Origin: Neoceratodus forsteri
Lineage: Eukaryota; Chordata; Ceratodontiformes; Ceratodontidae
NCBI GenBank assembly: GCA_016271365.2
Contig: CM028132.1
Span: forward strand, 1,188,155,001 to 1,188,219,000
Length of the DNA stretch: 64,000 nucleotides
Direction: 5' to 3'
Shown here: positions 10,450 through 21,864 of the stretch, piece by piece
How the letters are laid out: every line of letters begins with the position of its first letter
Position numbering within the stretch: the first letter of the stretch is position 1
Program-made: the position numbers and the translations under genes
Notes under the pieces: model-generated
What the model was told of the DNA's origin: nothing
Databases searched by the model: none
Seen by the model: the letters and a program-made list of their open reading frames with translations, nothing else

Positions 10450-10795
10450 ACGCTGGACCACCAGGGATGATTTAAAATGTTTTTAAATATACTTATGCCC
10501 ATGATCGGGCTGGGAGCGGTCCACTGGACCACCAGGGATATTGGACGTGTTTTTAAATATACTTATGCCCGCGATCAGGCTGGAAGCAGTCCACTGGACC
10601 GCCAAGGATATTGGACATGTGTTTAATAGTGCTTATGCCCGCAATCGGGCTGGGAGCGGTCCACTGGACCACCAGGGGATATTGGATGTGTTTTTAAATA
10701 TACTTATGCCTGCAATCGGGCTTGAAGCAGTCCACTGGACCACCAGAGATATTGGACATGTTTTTAAATATACTTATGCCCGCGATCAGGCATTG
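10450..10795. repeat. Tandem repeat, 70-71-bp unit, about five copies
   Basis: The word CTGGACC recurs at 10453, 10524, 10594, 10664 and 10735, each followed by a CCAGGGATATTGG-like and TTTTTAAATATACTTATGCC block. An inverted single copy lies at about 10003-10078. Confidence 0.9.
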
Positions 10796-11849
10796 GGGCA
10801 CTGTGCCACGACGTGTAGGGGGCGTCAGTCTCTGATGGCTGCAGCCTGGCAGGGCGCCAGGTGCAAGTCGCAGGAGATCGGCACACCTGCATGCAAATGG
10901 GGCCATAATGACATGCTAATGGCCCCAGTTGCACCTTGCATGCATTATGGCCCCATTTGCATATCCACTGCTGAATATCGCAGTTCCTGCATCTAGTGCA
11001 ACCACACTTGCGCTGGCGCATCCCCCTGTTTCCCTCTTTCCAATTGCGCTGGCGCAGTGCCACTGCGCCATGCACAGTTGCAATATTCAACGGTGCTGAG
11101 CCATGGCGCAGCTCCGTTGAATATCGCCCAGTCCACGCCCTGGCACATCCCAGTTGTGCTGCGCCCGGCTTGCGCCCCTACCAGGCGCATTTCTGAATAT
11201 CCCACCTTCGGTGTACTGTGCAAAGCATGATGTTTTTCTTTGGGGAGGCCCAGGATCATTTTTTTTTTTTTAATATATTTTCTTTTTATTCAGGGATGAG
11301 ACATATACATGAAATACAGTCGTTATCATGTAATTACAACACAGAGCTTTTCAGTTAAATACAATATGCCAAGGACAATAAAATGCATGTGTTTTAACCT
11401 TTGTCTTTATGTTTCATTCTGTAAGGACTGAAATTTATCAGTTTGAAAGATAGTTCACCTAAATATAGAATCTTCAAGAATTTGGTTCCTTCCAAAACAT
11501 GATTTCTATAAAAACTTAAGAATCCCCCATGTGTGAAGGTGACACTCTAAGACCACTATAGGTTCTTGATTTCCTTAAATATAATATGAGCAGTTGTGGT
11601 GTGGAGAGACTCAAGGGATGAAGTTTGGATCTCGATTGGACAGGTGCATCACACATGGTCTCCAATGGGTTTTGAATGTCTGGTATTTATTATGAAGTTT
11701 GGCAGTAAGTGATTCCATATAATAAATGTCTGATACCACCCTCCTCCAGTCCTCCACGGACAGAATCATATTAGTTCTCCGCCTTTTGGTAATAGCTTTT
11801 TTTGCCGCCAAAATATATATCGGCAGCAAAGTACGGTACCATGAGGGCC

Positions 11850-14800
11850 TGTGAGGGGGAAATATAGATTAAAGAATTAATTCGGCCGTGAATTCGACCA
11901 ATTCGCCTAGATATTCTGTAACCTCCTGTTGGAGCAAACAGCAAAAGGGAGTTAAATGTGGGCATGTCCAAAAAATATGACTCTGGTCAGCCTTTGTACA
12001 AGCTCAATTTTTCCAACATTTACCATAACTAGGGGGTAAATATTTCGCTAGGACAGCAGGTGAATTAAAAAAATGGCTACGGCATTTCCAGGCAAACTCT
12101 CACCATATCGTAGAGTGTGTTACTTTACATGCTAAAAGGGATGCTCGTAACCAATCTTGGTCTGGTATATCTTCGGCCAAATCTCTGCGCCAACTACTTA
12201 AAATAGTAAGTGAAGAATCTCCCATTCCCTCTCTGAGAATTGTATAGAAATGTCCTACTTGATGTCCACATAAGTGTCCACTTACATGTTCTTTTATATA
12301 TGTCCACACCAAGGGGATGGGGTCAGGTAACTTTGCTACTACCTCTCTCTGCATTAAAATATAATTTTTAACCTGGGTATATCTATAAATATCAGTCTCA
12401 GTTAGGTCATAACTAGTTTTTAGAGTTTCAAAAGAAATAATACCTTCATGACATATAAATTGTCTAAAAAAAATTGTAGACCCATTCTTCTCCAGTTAGC
12501 AAAATTATGATCTAATGTAGATGGGAGAAATCTATCATCACCCGATATTTGCGTGTAGAAGAAGAAAAATGTTCTAAAGCCTTTATGTGTTTTTAATTTA
12601 AACCACAATTTCAAGATCTGTGCTGTAAAAGGAGTATAGTCTTTTAATGGGGCTATTTTAGGCGCCATAGAAAATATTACCTTAGTTATGTCGTAAAGAT
12701 CATTAATGGCAAATTCCAACTCTTTTCAGGGAGCTTCATATGCCGAGGATATCCAAAAAGCTGTTATTCTAAAAAAAGGCAGCCATGGCATAACATTTCA
12801 AGTTTGGTAGGTTAGCTCCACCCTCAGCGAGTGGGAGTTGCAACAGTGACATCCTAATTCTGGGTCGTTGACCATTCCAAATAAAATTAGAAATGATTTT
12901 ATCCCATGATTGAAAATAGAATTTGGAGGGAAAAGTAGGGACATTCCGCAATAAATACAAGAGCTTGGATAATATCATGCGAATTGTTTCAATTCTTTGA
13001 AAAAAGGTTAATGGTATTTTTGACCAACGAGACAGTTCAGATTGAATTTTGATTGATAATGGTTTGTAGTTTAATAATTCCAGGTTTTCTAGATTTTTTG
13101 GTATATTAATTCTCCGATATTTTATTTTAGTTTGATACCATTTTAGGGGATATTTCTTCTTAAGTGCCGGGGAAGGGGTAAAATATAATGAAAGAAGGTC
13201 TGTTTTGGCTATATTTAGTTGAAATCCTGAAGTTGTTCCAAAAATATCTAAAGTTTCCCAGAGCACTGGGAGGGAAGTTTCGGGTGCTAAAACCGAAATT
13301 AATGTGTCATCAGCAAACAGGAGAACTTTATGTTCTCGTTGTCCCACTGGGATGCCCTTAATTCGAGCATAATTCCAAATTGTCTCGGCCAGAGGTTCAA
13401 TGTAAAGGGCAAAAAGTAACGGGGATAAAGGGCAGCCCTGTCTCTTGCCCCTTTGTATCGTGATTGGTTGAGACAAGGAACCGTTGACTCGTATATAGGC
13501 TTTGGGATGGGAGTAAATATTTTTTTCCTACAAGAAAGAAAAATATTAGGAAAAGCAAATTTAGATAAAGTGGCACATAAATATTCCCAATTAACCTTGT
13601 CGAACGCTTTATCCACATCTAAACTTATTATTGTAGAGGGAATCTTTCCCGTATGTATGAATTCCATTAATAACATAATTTGACGTAAATTATCAAAAGT
13701 ATTCCGAGATTTTATAAAGCCATATTGATCTTTATGGATAAGGTATGTCAGTATGGTTTCTAGGCACCTTGCCCATATAGCCATGAATATTTTATAGTCC
13801 ACATTTAAAATAGAAATGGGACGATATGACTGTGGAAGAGTGGGATCTTTATCGGGCTTTAACAAAGGGGAAAGTACCGTGTAATTCTAGGAGGGTGGCA
13901 GGGTTTCGCCCTCAGACACCGCTCAGCATGCAGGAAGAAAGCTAGAGAGCAACTGCGGTATAAAGGCATTATACCATTCTGGGCTGAAGCTTTCAGGGCC
14001 TGGGCATTTTAATGGCTTCAGCTCTTTAACTTGTAGTAAAATTTCCTCTGGTCTAATTGGAGACTCCAATTGTTTGATATGTTGTTCTGATAACTTGGGT
14101 GATGAAAGTTTATCCAAAAAGGTCGGTATCGCCTCAAGGTGATTTTGGGACCGGTGGAGGGCTTTATATAAGGTTTCATAAAAAAGTTGAAAGGCATTTC
14201 TAATTTCATTTTCTTTATAAGTAGTTTTATTTGAGGCATTGGCTTTTATTTTTAAAATGGTTGAAGCTTGTTTGTTTGCTCTGAGTTTTCTAGCCAAAAC
14301 CCTTGCTCCCCTGGATCTTCCCTCATAATTATATTGTTTTAGATAATTCAGACTCTGGAGAGCTCGGTAATCTATTATTTGTTGAATATCCTGTTTTAGT
14401 CCTCTTATTCTTCATTGTAGAGTCAAATCCCCTTCCCTGTACAAGAGTTGATATGACTCTAGAAGATCTGTCAAAAATTTAAATCTTGCATTCATTTTTT
14501 TTTTTGTTTGCTGGAGGCATATTCCAACAACTCCCCTTGAAGAATGGCTTTCAAAGCATCCCATTGTATAGAACAAGAAGTTTCTGGAGATGCATTTTCT
14601 TGGATTGCTTGAGGGATACGTTTCATAAGGAGATCCTGAAACTCTTGGTCTCGGAGAAGAGATGCGTCAAAACGCCAGAGCCTGGACTTCTTTTGTTTAC
14701 CCAAATCTATTTTTAGAATTAAGAGATTGTGATCTGAAAACATCCTGGGCTCCAGTATTATGTCCTGAATTAGTATGAGATGTTCTACTGTTATAAAAAA

Positions 14801-15424
14801 ATAATCTAGCCTGGAGTAGGTACCGTGTCTAGCCGAAAAATAGGTGTAGCCTGGATCAGATGGAAATAATCTCCGCCAGACATCTTCAATGCCCAAATGG
14901 GCAAAGTTCCCCTTTAAATACTTAGCAGATCCTGAAAGTCTAGTTAGGTTATGATTAGAGGAATCGAGATGTGGGTGGAGAGGGGTATTAGAATCACAGC
15001 CCATAATCAATATTCCCTTGAGCCTCTCCATCACCCTTTGCACAAACATTCGCACCACTGGAAGTGACGTCTGTGGAGGAAGATAGGTGTTAACCAGTGT
15101 CACAGTTTGTGAATGAAGCGAGCCTACTGGAATCACATATCTTCCTTGAGGGTCTACATAAGAATCCTGTATCTCAAGTGGGGTAGTAGAAGGAACCAGA
15201 ATTACAGTACCCCTTTTGCGGCTCCTAGGATAGGAGGATGCAAACACTGAATATCTACCTCCCCAATGTAATTTGGAGTGTTCCAATACAGAGAGGTGAG
15301 ACTCTTGAAAAAAATATAAGTCTGCCCTCTGTTTCCCTAGGTGTTGCTTGATTCTGTAACATTTAATGGGAGAGTGTAAGCCATTCAAATTCTGGGAGAA
15401 AATTTTTACTGGAATATTAACCAT
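11850..15424 (-). pseudogene. L1/Tx1-type ORF2 (endonuclease plus RT)
   Basis: The frame from 15424 to 14492 is an intact endonuclease-type start (KIFSQNLNGLHSPIKC, FFQESHLSV, VNTYLPP, MGCDSNTPL, SRLDYFFI, SDHNLLIL). After a break come KCPGPESFSPEWYNAF (about 13980), SYRPISILNVDYKIFMAIW (about 13810), KDQYGFIKSR, ISLDVDKAFDKVNWEYL, QGCPLSPLLFALYIEPLA (about 13440) and catalytic LLFADDTLI (about 13310). C-terminal blocks (NFIWNGQRPRI, about 12870) continue to about 12100 in shifting frames. It would nick target DNA and copy RNA, but several frameshifts make this copy inactive. Confidence 0.9.
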
Positions 15425-16541
15425 AATCCCTTACTAAAAAAGGGGTTGTGTTAAAGGATGAAGTTGTTAGATCCAAACACAGGGAGAAACTTAATAAACA
15501 TTATTATTTGTAATGTATTCTGCTCACACTCCAGCGGTCCTATAAGACCTATCCCAGCAGTGCTGGAGTGAGTGGATTCCTTAAAAGTATACATCCTGTG
15601 TGGAGCAACCCATCCATCCAGAATCGGGGAACCAACAGTATTACTTAAAGGACTGTCATCATCCATTTTTAAAGACAACAATAAAAAATGAACTAAAAAA
15701 TGTATACATATAAACAACAACCTTTAGGGTCAACAACATCCCCAAGGGAAGAACTATGTACAAGTGGTCTTCCACAGTAGGGGGAGATTTGTCCATCTCC
15801 TACCCGTGTCCTGGGTAGAAAATACCTCTACCCAGGTGAGTGGGAAACAATCCACAGAATGTGGGTCTCCCGCCCACTCGAGAGGGAGATTCCCTCTCAA
15901 GGAATTAGGTTCTATAGGAGCCTATTCCTGAATTGGTGAAGCATAACTTCTAGGGTATAGTCAAGCCATATGACAACCCTCCATAGATGAGGAGAGTTCC
16001 CCGGGCATGGAACTAATAAATCTAGCCTCTTTAAAAGAAAAGAAAAAACAAACGATAGGCCTTAAATGTATTTATCTACCTCTTTAAGAATTGCATAGAT
16101 TGCCCTCTAATATTTATATCTAAAACTGGGCTCAACTCTCAGGATTAATATCTACTGGGTTATTCTTGGGGAAGGGATAAGACAAAGAGAGAGAGAGAGA
16201 GAAGAAAAAAAGGGGGGAAGAAAATGGGGGGGGGGAGAGGTATATGATCTATGGTCCAGTCAGTCGTACACTGTTCAGGACACTGTTCAGGAATTCTAAA
16301 TATGTAGGACTAACCTCGTCCTACTTTCTATTTATTACCTATGGAACTTATTTTAATTAAAGAACTGTAATTAGCTCCAAATGATAAGGTTTAGCTCCTA
16401 ATCAACTACAGTGTCTTATGAGCAGAGTTCCAGTTCAATCTTCTTGTATGCAGTTTTTACAAAGTTTCATATTTGAGTTTTAACTTAAGGGGTCATAAAT
16501 AAAATGAAGAGAGAGAAAGGGGAAACGCAAACCACCCCCAA

Positions 16542-16610
<69 letters not shown>

Positions 16611-17000
16611 CTGAAATTAATCCATTCTCCGTCCAGCCGATTCCCAATGTTGAAGTTGACCTCAGGACACTCTGTACACGTAGCGAGGGAAGTGTGAAAA
16701 AAAAATCCCACTGAAGAGGGGGCTAGACCCGAGAGCAAAGCTCCATAAGGATAAGGGAGGGAGAGCGAACAGAACACCCCACAACTGATGAAGGGAAAAC
16801 CAAGCGTTCCATAGGGCTTATATAGTTGCCTTATATGTACTAGTATAGGTATTATTTAGTACATTAATATTACCCTTAATGGAACTATGCATGTTCTTGA
16901 CCCTCAGACTTGTATGTAAGGGCAAACAGTCAGCATCTCACCTCCCCCCCCCCACCCAGGTCCATCCCCTAATACTGTAATCTCATATTCCTCAAAGTGT
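15425..17000. other. Region between ORF1 and ORF2 of the minus-strand L1
   Basis: There is no clear coding domain. It contains a GA-rich run (about 16188-16202), a (TA)n block (16544-16607) and G runs (about 16224). It is longer than the inter-ORF gap usual for mammalian L1, so a further old insertion could be hidden here. Confidence 0.45.
16544..16607. repeat. (TA)n microsatellite
   Basis: An almost uninterrupted AT dinucleotide run of about 64 bp lies inside the L1 inter-ORF region. Confidence 0.95.
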
Positions 17001-17009
17001 ACTTAGCTT

Positions 17010-18060
17010 TCAGGCAGGGTTTAAAGTTAGGTTTCTGAGAGCTTTCATTTTATTGAGTAGTAGCTGGATTCTTTGGTTTCCTGTGTTTGCCTGATCAAGG
17101 GCCTGAGGTTCATGTCCTATAAGCGGATGCCCAGCCTTCAGATACTTGCCCAGTATCACTCCCCTTTGAAGCAAATCCGCTCTAGCCTCCAATGCCGAAC
17201 CGTATGTAACTGGACCCTCAGAAAAAAGAACAACCAGTTTCGCTGGGTAAGGGGTGCGAAATTTCAAATTTTTAACTCTTAGTAAAGGAAACGGGAGAAT
17301 ACTCCCTTCTGGACTGCTGAGTTGCTGGAGCGTAGTCATTATCAAATAAGATGCTTTGTTCACCCAGTAAGACCTTCTGTTTATGTCATGCTTTCGTTAA
17401 GATTTGGTCCTTTTGTGAATAGCTGCCAAATCTGATTACAAAAGATTTCAACCTGGAATTGGGTTTAGAGGGGTGAAGCACAAGTGCACGATGTGCCCTC
17501 TCGATATCAATTTGGAATTCAGGGCCCAGATCCAGGACCAAACGTAGAAAGTAGTCAGCGAAAGCATTGGGGTCATTACCCTCCTCTCCCTCCGGTAGTC
17601 CGTAGAGTCTTATATTTTTGCGGCATCCCGTTTTCCGCATCCTCTTGCCTCAATGATGAATTTAACTGTTCTTCAGCTAGAGAATAGACCGCTTGCTCCA
17701 GGTCTGTGATTTTAGCAATATTATCTGTGATCTGAGCATCGGCCTCTGCCACCTTCGTTTGTAGTTCCCCCAAATCAGCGCGAATGTCTCGTAAGGCATC
17801 TCGCATTTCAGATCTGAATTCCAAAATAGCTGAAAGAATGGCTTCTGAGGGTGAATTCTCCATTGTGGAAGCTCTTCTCCTTTCATCTCTCTTTCCCCAT
17901 TTTCTATCAGTCTGAGAGATTGAGTGCGAGGAGGTATCACTATCGTGCAGGCCACCGTCCTTGTTCTCAGGTAAATTCAGCAGGGTTTGGAATCGATTTT
18001 TATCTTGGCGTGCTATAACCTCTGGGGCTAGTTTTCTTGTATACAGTGTCTCTCCCTAGT
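17010..18060 (-). pseudogene. L1-type ORF1 protein
   Basis: The minus-strand frame 17863-17576 has a short N terminus and a heptad coiled coil (LGELQTKVAEADAQITDNIA, then LEQAVYSLAEEQLNSSLRQE). A frameshift leads into the RRM-like block RKNIRLYGLPEGEEG (about 17620), IDIERAHRALVLHP (about 17500) and SFVIRFGSYSQKDQIL; the C-terminal domain is degraded down to about 17010. The family forms RNA-binding trimers that chaperone LINE RNA. Upstream the frame stays mostly open toward 17960, so the true start is uncertain. Confidence 0.8.
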
Positions 18061-18279
18061 TTTTATCAGTAAAGAAAGCCTCTTTCCAAGAAGTTTTTTG
18101 TCCGTTAGTGGGGAGAGACAATTTGTTTTAAAGCAATGCCACGGGGGAGGCTTGTTCTCGATGTGCTCACGCCACCATTGCTCCACCGGAAGTCCCGCCC
18201 AGGATTATTTAAACATTTGGGAGAGGCTCAAGATATTTTCCATGGCTTTGGGGAGGATCACTATGACAAAGTCTGAGAA

Positions 18280-19077
18280 TGAGCTGTGAATGAGCTTGGT
18301 ATATCCTGCAGCTCTGGATTTGATTCCCGCAACCTCCACTTGCATACTGTATAACTCTGAACAAGTCACTTATTTTTTTTCCCTCATCAACCTTTTTCCC
18401 TGCGGTCTGCCAAGGCAGGCTTATCAGTCCCATCCTTGCCCCTCCTGCTCAGCTTCCTGCCTCAACCCAGCTGATGCCCTTTGACCCCCACATATTGCCT
18501 TCCATGGTGGGGCCAGGCAGGGAAGGACTCTCCTCCCCCCATCCCGGAGACCCACATCCAGTTGTAGGGCCCGGCCAAGCAGCAGTACAGAGCAGAGGTC
18601 GACAGACAGGATGTCATGAAACCTGAGTAGACTGTTTTGCATTTTCTCCCTGGTTTCTTGACCTGTGACGGCACGGTGGAGGCATGCATGGGTTATGGAA
18701 CTGCTGTTCCATCCACCCCCCCATGAGCTAAGTCTGCCTCCCTAAGCTTGGCACTACCACGATGCCTCCACCTGGTCACAGCCAAGAGCTGGGATAGCAC
18801 ACCTTTCCCAGTCCAGGCGAGGAGAGCTGCCAAGCAGCTGTTTGATCCTCTCTGCCCTCCCTCCCCCGCCGACCCTCTGTGGCTCGAACCCATTCCTGAA
18901 CTTGGGTCGCTGGCATGGTGAGAGGTAAAGTGCTACAGTTACTCAGCCCTCTGTGCCATTGGGTCAGCTGTAAGCAAGTTACTTAACCCCTCCCCCCAGT
19001 GCTCCTGTGTTGCCCTTGAAAACAGGCATTGTGCCTAGTGGGCCTTACCTGGTTAACAAAGAATAAGAAAACAAAAT
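18280..19077 (+). mobile_element. CORE-SINE split by SINE-B
   Basis: The left half has the B-box word GGATTTGATTCCC (about 18315) and CTTGCATACTGTATAACTCT plus AAGTCACTTA. After the inserted SINE-B, the right half resumes at AAGTTACTTAACCCC (about 18972) and ends with TTACCTGGTTAACAAAGAAT, the same tail as the SINE at 7136. The tRNA-like 5' end is degraded. Confidence 0.7.
18371..18957 (-). mobile_element. SINE-B copy inside the CORE-SINE
   Basis: On the minus strand it runs from a tRNA-like head (TGGCACAGAGGGCTGAG, about 18950; B-box-like CCAAGTTCAGGAATGGG) to an A-rich end (T run at about 18372-18380). AAGTCACTTA on the left and AAGTTACTTA on the right form a probable target duplication of 10 or more bases with one mismatch. 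No coding capacity. Confidence 0.65.
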
Positions 19078-19510
19078 GGGCTACAGGACCACCGGCAGTA
19101 AGGTTTCACAGGGGGGAGCTCATGCCAAACAAATCTCATAGATTTCTTTGACTGGGTGACTATAGAGGTTGATCAGGGGAGGGTAGTGGATGTGGCCTGT
19201 CAAAACTTCAGTAAGACCTTTGACACTGTGCCATACAGGAGGCTAGTTAAGAAACTAAACAGCCTGGGGGTTGGAGAGAAAGTGGCAATCTGGGTATCAA
19301 CCTGGTTGAAGGATAGGTGGCAGAGGATGGTGGTAAACAGCAGACACTCAGGGTCAGGAGAGTGACTAGCAGGGCGTCAGATCATTAATGGGACTGGTCC
19401 ACTTCAATGTCTTCTTAAGTGGCATTGCAGAGGAGCTGGAGAGGATGGTGTGTCTCTTTGCAGATGATACAAAATTTGCAACAGGCTGGACACTTAGAAA
19501 AGGGTGGAGA
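19078..19510 (+). pseudogene. Outer CR1 LINE, 5' segment (RT)
   Basis: The translation runs FTGGSSCQTNLIDFFDWVT, VDVACQNFSKTFDTVPYRRL (about 19190-19250), STWLKDRWQRMVVNSRHS (about 19300), then catalytic CLFADDTKFATG across a frameshift (about 19455-19485). It breaks at 19510 and resumes at 61881 with VEKMKRDLGKLEELSRVWQL, the block that normally follows FADDTK in CR1. The element is 5'-truncated. Confidence 0.85.
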
Positions 19511-19602
19511 GGGACTTCTGGTGATGTCAGCACTCTAATGGCTGCCTGATCTCGCAGCTCCGACTACCTCCCGATGTAATCAGTCAACATCAGCGTGCAA
19601 AA

Positions 19603-19954
19603 CCATGGCTTCGCCAGTTAAAAACGCTAGGTCTAAGGCTCTCCCCTCCAGGGACCCAGGGACACCAGCACAACAACTCAGGGACCTAGAAAAGCTCTGA
19701 TCCTCTCCAGAGGCAGCAGACTCTGAAACTTGCATGGCTGCTGCACAGACTACTGAGGAAGAAAATATGAATTTAATTGCCGCGATCATACAAACTGCTA
19801 AAACTGAGACCAAAATAGATCAGACACTTACAGAGCTGCGATCCGACATTGGAAACATCGAACACAGAACTGAACAAATAGAACTTTGTCTCACCAATGT
19901 AACGGAACAGGCCAACAGGCATGACAGACTACTGCTCTACTTACTGGCCCGGGA
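19603..19954 (+). pseudogene. L1 ORF1, N-terminal part
   Basis: The start ATG at about 19603 gives MASPVKNARSKALPSRD, then a stop, then from 19734 a coiled coil (TAKTETKIDQTLTELRSDIG, then NIEHRTEQIELCLTNVTEQA). The frame ends at LLARE, exactly in the target-site duplication of LINE-X. The homologous continuation VLAQDPELTRCLDDLEG is at 43352. Confidence 0.8.
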
Positions 19955-21864
19955 AGGACTGGCTCTGTGTCAAATCAGAACCACCACAGAAAAGGCTGCC
20001 TTGACCCGACTCTGGAAATCGGTCTTTTTTTTTGTTAATAAACTTAAGTTGTATTAAGGTTTCGGGTATAGATTGAGCTTTGGGCGAGCAGTGACTGGTG
20101 CAGAATACTTGCTCTCTTTCTTTGAGGAGTAAAGTGGAGAAGCAGAGAGACATTGCAATTGAATTTTTTAGAGCAGGTATGCCACTGCTGTCTGACTAGG
20201 TTTGTCTCCTTTCCAGTACTGCTTAATTTCTGCCCCGTGTTGGATTGGGTCTCTCCCTGTGTTCTGTTTCTGTTTCCCTAGAGAAAAGAAGAGAAAGAAA
20301 GGCCAGTTGGTGTGGTGGCAACCAGGCATTTCCCTGAAATGTAGCTGTTCGTGGGACAGACAGAAGGCCTGTCGGAATGGCGTTTAGCATGGAGAGGATT
20401 ATCCAGTCCAGTTCAGCATTGTGTATTCGCCTATTGATCCCGAACTTACAGTGGATATAAGGGGTGTATTGTTTGACTCTTATGTTGATTAATATCTGAT
20501 TTTACTATTTATATTGCTGCCAGTCTTTCTTAGCAGCATTTTAGGGGCTACCTGAATTTTATTGTTTTCCTTCATTTGTTGTGGAACCATCCTGTACGCT
20601 GTCCAGTTTTACTTACTTTTTTGTAGTTTATAATTGTTTGTAGGTCTGTAGGTTTGCCAAGTCTAGGTGAAGTTTTCTCTTAATTTTTAATTTTAAGTTT
20701 TTAAATAAGTTTCGCACCAAATGCGAGCAGCACACACGTGACTTAAGTTTAAGTACGCATGCGTGGCATCCTTGCTCTCAGATTTGCTTTCTGGACCACA
20801 AGGATCACCACGGGGGTACTACGTTGGTGTGCTACAATAGCTGATCGAGCGAGTTTTTTCGGCTTTCTTGCTCGAGTGTGTCTTTTTTTTTCCTGCTCAT
20901 TTAACTGCTTTAACAGCCTCATCGATGCAGCCTTGCATTGCCTAGATTTGGAGTTTTGCTTGGTCTTTCTGCTCTGGGTGCGATAGTAAGGAACATCTCA
21001 CTTGGATACTATTTGCGTGCCTCCGTATACTACAAGAAGTAACTTAAAGTAACTTATTTTTGGATAATAGTGCAAAACTCCTTAGTGCAGAACTATAAGA
21101 CAGAAAAATTGAGAGATCTGGGAGACTTAAGAAAGGGATTTATTGTCTGTGCATTATTTTTTCCCGTTCTTTTTTTCTGTAGATACAGAAACTGTGAAAT
21201 TTTGTTTTATTTTGGTTTATAGCCTATTTTTTTGGTACCAGATAATTTTTTTATTGGGAGTATTAGCACTGTAATGCATTGGGAATAACAGTGTGTATGG
21301 CCAGCTGATATTAATATACAGTTTTCTCTTTTATAGTTTGGGCACTTATGCTTTTCTTTTTTTATACATTCTAGTGTCTCATGTGGGGCTAGCGGTATCT
21401 CTGCACCTTGAAGTGCTCACTAAACCACTTGATACAAGGATATTCTTTATCGGAATACAGAATCTCGATTTTTTAAAGGGGCCTAAAATCAGCTAGCTAC
21501 TAGATCGAGGATTCAGGACAGTATTGGCCGGTACAGAACTCTGCTCGCGTTTGTGACCTCTGGAGATCGGAGCTTGCTGACCCCATGGTTTGAAAGGTTT
21601 TCCCTCTTGCTAGCAACTCAGCAAATCAGCAAGTACTGAGATTGAATTAAACGTGGGAAATAGAATCGATGCACAGTCTGTATATTGAAACTATTTAATA
21701 TCCCCCAAGTTAACTTCAGGGTTTTGGACTTTGTGGAGCTGTGGACCTTTTTCCTTCCTTCTTTTTAATTTTTGTTGTTGTTATTTTTGTTGGATTGCTT
21801 TGAGAACTTATCTCAGATTTGGGTTAAAAATATGGCTCGTTGTGTTTGTTAGCCTCATTTAGAT
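19955..21864 (+). other. LINE-X 5' untranslated region
   Basis: About 1.9 kb, T-rich, with no conserved reading frame. It starts immediately after the target duplication and ends at the ORF1 ATG at 21865. Confidence 0.5.

Larger units (their letters stand above)
9595..11206. mobile_element. Non-autonomous Harbinger-like element (MITE)
   Basis: The termini are inverted: GGTGGGATATTCA at 9595 and its complement ending at 11206, the same end type as element 1. There is no coding region. The interior holds inverted arms (about 9999-10093 and 10446-10540), five tandem copies of a 70-71-bp unit, a central palindrome, a 20-bp hairpin and two ATGCAAAT octamers (10891-10898, 10955-10962 inverted). 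Mobilisation in trans by a Harbinger transposase is inferred. I could not identify a convincing 3-bp target duplication. Confidence 0.75.
11262..18196 (-). mobile_element. Full-length L1/Tx1-type LINE
   Basis: The minus-strand 5' end starts GGGACTTCCGGTG at 18196, the same start as the L1 at 19511 (GGGACTTCTGGTG). The 3' end is a poly-A seen as a T run at about 11260-11271. The flanks carry GCCCAGGATYATTT at 11248-11261 and 18197-18210, a 14-bp target duplication with one mismatch. At 6.9 kb it has an ORF1-like and an ORF2-like region, both with stops and frameshifts. Confidence 0.9.
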
